Shown here piece after piece: positions 61,064 through 64,000 of a stretch of 64,000 nt of DNA; the stretch's first letter is position 1; each line of letters opens with the position of its first letter. The stretch is taken from the NCBI RefSeq assembly GCF_001424585.1, contig NZ_LMPJ01000001.1, positions 526,442-590,441 of the forward strand, written 5' to 3'. Position numbers and translations under genes: made by a program. The notes under the pieces were generated by a model. It saw only the letters and a program-made list of their open reading frames with translations, was not told the DNA's origin and made no database searches. Source of the stretch: Chryseobacterium sp. Leaf180 (lineage in GTDB: Bacteria; Bacteroidota; Bacteroidia; Flavobacteriales; Weeksellaceae).

Positions 61064-61077
61064 GGTATCAGTTTTGT
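61064..61077 (+). promoter_or_regulatory. Sigma-54-like element (GG-N10-GT) before the SDR gene
   Basis: TGGTATCAGTTTTGTAAAT: GG at 61064-61065, ten bases, GT at 61076-61077. The start site would be near 61089, giving a leader of about 42 bases before the ATG at 61131. Confidence 0.4.
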
Positions 61078-61130
61078 AAATATTTTAATATAATTCTCCT
61101 ATAACTTTTTAGCTAAAAAACACATTTTAA

Positions 61131-62564
61131 ATGAAAATTTTACTCACCGGCGCCACAGGTTACATCGGCAAAAGACTTCTCATACAATTGCTGACCGATG
61201 GCCACGACGTGGTTTGCTCGGTGCGCGACAGTAAAAGATTCGACACTTCGCTTTACAGCAATTTTCAGCATAAAATTTCGGTGATTGAAAACGATTACCG
61301 AAATGGAAAAACGATGAGCGAACTTGATAAAGATATTGATGTCGCATTTTATCTGATTCATTCGATGTCTGCCGATGAAGATTTCAGCAAAGCCGAAAAA
61401 CTTTCGGCTCAAAATTTTTCTAAAAAACTAGAAGAAACCCATTGCAAACAGCTTATTTATCTCACAGGAATTGTGAATGAGGAAAATCTTTCAAAACATT
61501 TGCAGTCGAGAAAAGATGTTGAAAATGAACTGCGGTCTTCAAAATATGCACTTACCGTATTACGCGCCGGAATAATCATCGGCTCAGGATCTGCATCTTT
61601 TGAAATAATCCGCGATCTGGTTGAAAAACTTCCGGTAATGGTTGCTCCAAAATGGCTCAAGACCAAATGTCAGCCAATTGCGATTCGTAATGTTATTCAG
61701 TTTTTAATGGGGACAATGCTAAAACCTTTCACTTATGACAGACATTATGATATTGCCGGCCCGGATGTACTTTCTTATAAACAAATGCTTTTAATTTTTG
61801 CGGAAGAAAGAAAACTGAAGCGCACGATCATTTCGGTTCCTGTTTTAAGTCCGAAAATCAGTTCGTACTGGCTTTATTTTATCACATCTACTTCCTATAC
61901 TTTAGCTAAAAATCTGGTCGAAAGCATGACTATTAATGTGATTGCAGAGAAGAATGATTTAGCAGAAAAACTCGGAATTGAGCTTTTAGATTACCGGAAA
62001 AGTTTACAGTTGAGCTTTGATAAAATCGAGCAAAACGATGTTCTTTCAACCTGGTACGATTCGTTTGGAAGTTACCGCTACGCCGATACTGTCTGGAATT
62101 TTCTGGAAGTTCCGAGCAGAGGTGTTTTCAAAGACCGACGCGAAAAAACTTTAAAAAACGAAAAATATACACTTGATAAAATATTTGGTATCGGTGGAAA
62201 GAATGGCTGGTACTATGCCAATTTCCTCTGGAGCATTCGGGGTTTTATAGACAAACTTTTTGGCGGCGTTGGCTTAAAACGCGGTCGGAAAAATTCGAAA
62301 AATTTAAAACCGGGTGACAGTTTAGACTTTTGGCGAGTGCTTTATGCCAACCGTGACGAAAAAAGACTTTTACTTTTTGCCGAAATGAAAATGCCGGGCG
62401 AAGCGTGGCTCGATTTCAGAATAGAAAACGGCAAAGTGATACAGGAAGCGACTTTCCGGCCTGTGGGACTTTTAGGGCGACTCTACTGGTATGCAGTTTT
62501 GCCTTTCCATGGATATTTATTTAAAGGGATGCTAGACAAACTTGCTGACGAAAGTGCTTCGTGA
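61131..62564 (+). CDS. SDR-family NAD(P)-binding protein with C-terminal DUF2867 domain
   Basis: The 477-residue protein has an atypical extended SDR domain (LLTGATGYIGKRLLIQLL, VLRAGIIIGSGSASFEIIRD, CQPIAIRNVIQFL) and a C-terminal DUF2867 domain (YADTVWNFLEVPSRGVF, MPGEAWLDFRIENGKV, RLYWYAVLPFHGYLFKGML). The combination is common in Bacteroidota and resembles NAD-binding epimerase-like proteins of unknown substrate. No signal peptide. A hairpin follows at 62575. Confidence 0.88.
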   Translation: MKILLTGATGYIGKRLLIQLLTDGHDVVCSVRDSKRFDTSLYSNFQHKISVIENDYRNGKTMSELDKDIDVAFYLIHSMSADEDFSKAEKLSAQNFSKKLEETHCKQLIYLTGIVNEENLSKHLQSRKDVENELRSSKYALTVLRAGIIIGSGSASFEIIRDLVEKLPVMVAPKWLKTKCQPIAIRNVIQFLMGTMLKPFTYDRHYDIAGPDVLSYKQMLLIFAEERKLKRTIISVPVLSPKISSYWLYFITSTSYTLAKNLVESMTINVIAEKNDLAEKLGIELLDYRKSLQLSFDKIEQNDVLSTWYDSFGSYRYADTVWNFLEVPSRGVFKDRREKTLKNEKYTLDKIFGIGGKNGWYYANFLWSIRGFIDKLFGGVGLKRGRKNSKNLKPGDSLDFWRVLYANRDEKRLLLFAEMKMPGEAWLDFRIENGKVIQEATFRPVGLLGRLYWYAVLPFHGYLFKGMLDKLADESAS

Positions 62565-62574
62565 TTATTTAAAG

Positions 62575-62594
62575 CTATGATTAAAGTCATAGCG
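62575..62594. promoter_or_regulatory. Perfect inverted repeat between the SDR and FAD/NAD(P) genes
   Basis: GCTATGA-TTAAAG-TCATAGC, 7 perfect pairs. Its inner ATGAT-TAAA-GTCAT differs from ATGAT-N4-ATCAT at one position. It may be an operator or a weak terminator for the SDR gene; the T-run after it is interrupted. Confidence 0.4.
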
Positions 62595-62629
62595 ATAAAA
62601 TTTATTTTATTTTAAGTAAGCAAATTAAG

Positions 62630-62643
62630 GTATATGTTTTGAA
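62630..62643 (+). promoter_or_regulatory. Weak sigma-54-like element before the FAD/NAD(P) gene
   Basis: AGGTATATGTTTTGAATCA: GG at 62630-62631, ten bases, then GA. It shares GGTAT...TTTTG with the box at 61064, but the -12 dinucleotide is off consensus. Confidence 0.25.
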
Positions 62644-62670
62644 TCACAGCATACAACTTGATTTAAAAAC

Positions 62671-64000
62671 ATGGATAAAATAAATTCCAACAGTATAACG
62701 CTCGTTGGCGGCGGTCCTGCTGCACTTTTTATGATGAAACATATCGTTTCTCAAAATTTGAAACCTGAAAAAATTACCATCATTGAACGCTACGACCGTC
62801 TCGGTGTTGGGATGCCTTACGGAAAATACGGTTCGAAAAAAGAACATATCGCTAATGTTTCGGCAAATGAACTTCCCGAACTTTTTGAAGATGTGAAAAG
62901 CTATATTTCAAAACATCCTGCAGATAATTTCCCGGAATATTATAAAAACGGAAACATCAATGAATATGAGGTTTTACCAAGACTTTTTCTCGGAGATTAT
63001 CTTGAAAATCAGTTTGATTCTTATATAAAATACGCGAGAAAATCAGGAATTATAGTTGATATTTTACTTGAAACTGAAGTAACAGATATAAAACCTTCTC
63101 ACGGCGATTCATTTACGGTTATTACAGATTCAGAAAAAATTCATACAGATTTGGTAGTGATCTGCACCGGACATTTTTGGGGTAAAACACATGAAAACTC
63201 GACCGAAAACTGGTATGATTCGCCATATCCGCCTTCAAAATTTACTTCAGAAAACAATTATCCTGCGGCAGTTCGCGGAACTTCTCTAACAGCCGTTGAT
63301 GCGGTGAAGACGATTTCGCGTTTAAACGGTATTTACAAGGAAAATGCAGACGGCAGTCTGAAATATGTTTTAAATGAAAACTCACCCGATTTTAAAATCG
63401 ATATGTTTTCAAAAGGCGGGTATCTTCCTGCATTGCGGTTTCATTCCGAAGACGATTCTTTCTCAACTGACTGGACGATGAGTTTGGATGAAATTTTTGA
63501 TTACAAAAAGAAAAACGGCGGTTTTGTTGATTTGGATTATGTCTTTAAGGAAAAATTTAAATCTCCATTAAAAATAAAAGATCCAAAATTTTACGAACAG
63601 ATTAAAGATCTCAGCATCGAAGAATTTGTTGAAAAAATGATGGAAATCCGAAAGAGCAAAGACAGTTTTGATCTTTTTTCAGAGGAATTTCGAGAAGCTG
63701 AAAAATCAATAAAGAAACATCAGTCGATCAGCTGGAAAGAAACTTTATCGGCTTTCAGCTATGCGGTAAATTATCCGGCTAAACATTTTTCGGCAGAAGA
63801 TATGATTCGTCTCCGAAAAACTCTGATGCCGCTCATCACGATTATTATCGCTTCACTTCCGCAGTCGAGTTACCGCGAATTGGTTGCGCTGCACGATGCA
63901 AAAATTATCAGCCTCATCTGTGTCGACGAAAATAGTCATGTTGAACCTCATCAGAAATCCGGATGCATTTATCATTACACTGACGAAGATGGTAATGCGC
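62671..64000 (+). CDS. FAD/NAD(P)-binding protein, C-terminus cut by window edge
   Basis: The open frame runs from ATG at 62671 (MDKINSNSITLVGGGPAALF) to the right edge, 443 residues so far. The N-terminal GGGPAALFMMKHI and VVICTGHFWG are Rossmann-type FAD/NAD(P) motifs of the FAD-NAD(P)-binding family (HcaR-like, L-lysine/ornithine monooxygenase relatives). The middle contains VRGTSLTAVDAVKTISR, a second dinucleotide-binding region. The substrate is unknown. It follows the SDR gene by 106 bases. Confidence 0.85.
   Translation, partial: MDKINSNSITLVGGGPAALFMMKHIVSQNLKPEKITIIERYDRLGVGMPYGKYGSKKEHIANVSANELPELFEDVKSYISKHPADNFPEYYKNGNINEYEVLPRLFLGDYLENQFDSYIKYARKSGIIVDILLETEVTDIKPSHGDSFTVITDSEKIHTDLVVICTGHFWGKTHENSTENWYDSPYPPSKFTSENNYPAAVRGTSLTAVDAVKTISRLNGIYKENADGSLKYVLNENSPDFKIDMFSKGGYLPALRFHSEDDSFSTDWTMSLDEIFDYKKKNGGFVDLDYVFKEKFKSPLKIKDPKFYEQIKDLSIEEFVEKMMEIRKSKDSFDLFSEEFREAEKSIKKHQSISWKETLSAFSYAVNYPAKHFSAEDMIRLRKTLMPLITIIIASLPQSSYRELVALHDAKIISLICVDENSHVEPHQKSGCIYHYTDEDGNA

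Overview
The window is one contiguous piece of a low-GC Bacteroidota chromosome, most likely a Weeksellaceae flavobacterium close to Chryseobacterium or its relatives (inference from gene content). The support is a GldI-type lipoprotein beside a cyclophilin/FKBP fusion, DUF4294, DUF6261, DUF6952, DUF922 and CCC-motif proteins, MnmD, a type I DAHP synthase fused to chorismate mutase, promoters of the TTG-N17-19-TAnnTTTG kind instead of TTGACA/TATAAT, and weak Shine-Dalgarno signals.

Layout. 1-14.2 kb is housekeeping: a RecB-like nuclease running off the left edge, a DUF922 protein, RsmG, an aminotransferase, a 2-Cys peroxiredoxin with a thioredoxin, a BI-1 membrane protein, acyl-CoA reductase divergent from a ferredoxin, the serine operon serC-serA-DUF1015, and an M28-family protein lacking key catalytic residues. 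14.2-31 kb continues with DUF6261, an ABC exporter, the PPIase/GldI pair, ilvE, mnmD, an M42 peptidase, rpe, ndk, rsgA, DAHP synthase-chorismate mutase, dnaX interrupted by an 11-A run, and an alpha-oxoamine synthase with a TetR regulator. 31.3-36.6 kb is a compact carotenoid and photoprotection operon (crtI, crtB, SRPBCC, crtZ, CrtYc-Yd cyclase, photolyase). 37.2-45.2 kb is one long leftward operon of two-component and orphan chemotaxis-type proteins (response regulator-PAS-kinase, a 1203-residue CHASE3/GAF hybrid kinase, two single-domain receivers, CheR, CheB, DUF421). 45.5-49.2 kb holds a 56-residue membrane protein, trxB, crcB, a tRNA-Ser(UGA) with a damaged 3' end, a Gfo/Idh oxidoreductase and an alcohol dehydrogenase remnant. 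49.2-64 kb holds a ClC channel, a glycosyltransferase/UDP-galactopyranose mutase/glycosidase cluster, two Crp/Fnr paralogues flanking ccoG, a lipoprotein/FAD-Rieske/CinA operon, an SDR-DUF2867 protein and an FAD/NAD(P)-binding protein running off the right edge.

How it may work together. Much of 31-64 kb looks like stress, light and redox physiology: zeaxanthin-type pigment, photolyase, a multi-input kinase network, thioredoxin reductase, Crp/Fnr regulators and assorted oxidoreductases. Several transcription units here carry GG-N10-GC-like (sigma-54-type) elements, and two carry an identical-architecture operator-like motif (ATGAT-N4-ATCAT followed by ACCACGA). I infer, but cannot prove from sequence alone, a small shared regulon. 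No CRISPR array, insertion sequence, rRNA or prophage was seen. The strongest single anomalies are the dnaX A11 slippage site, the broken tRNA-Ser, the catalytically defective M28 protein and the sigma-54-like promoter set, including one that may drive a roughly 66-nt RNA at 25.0 kb.
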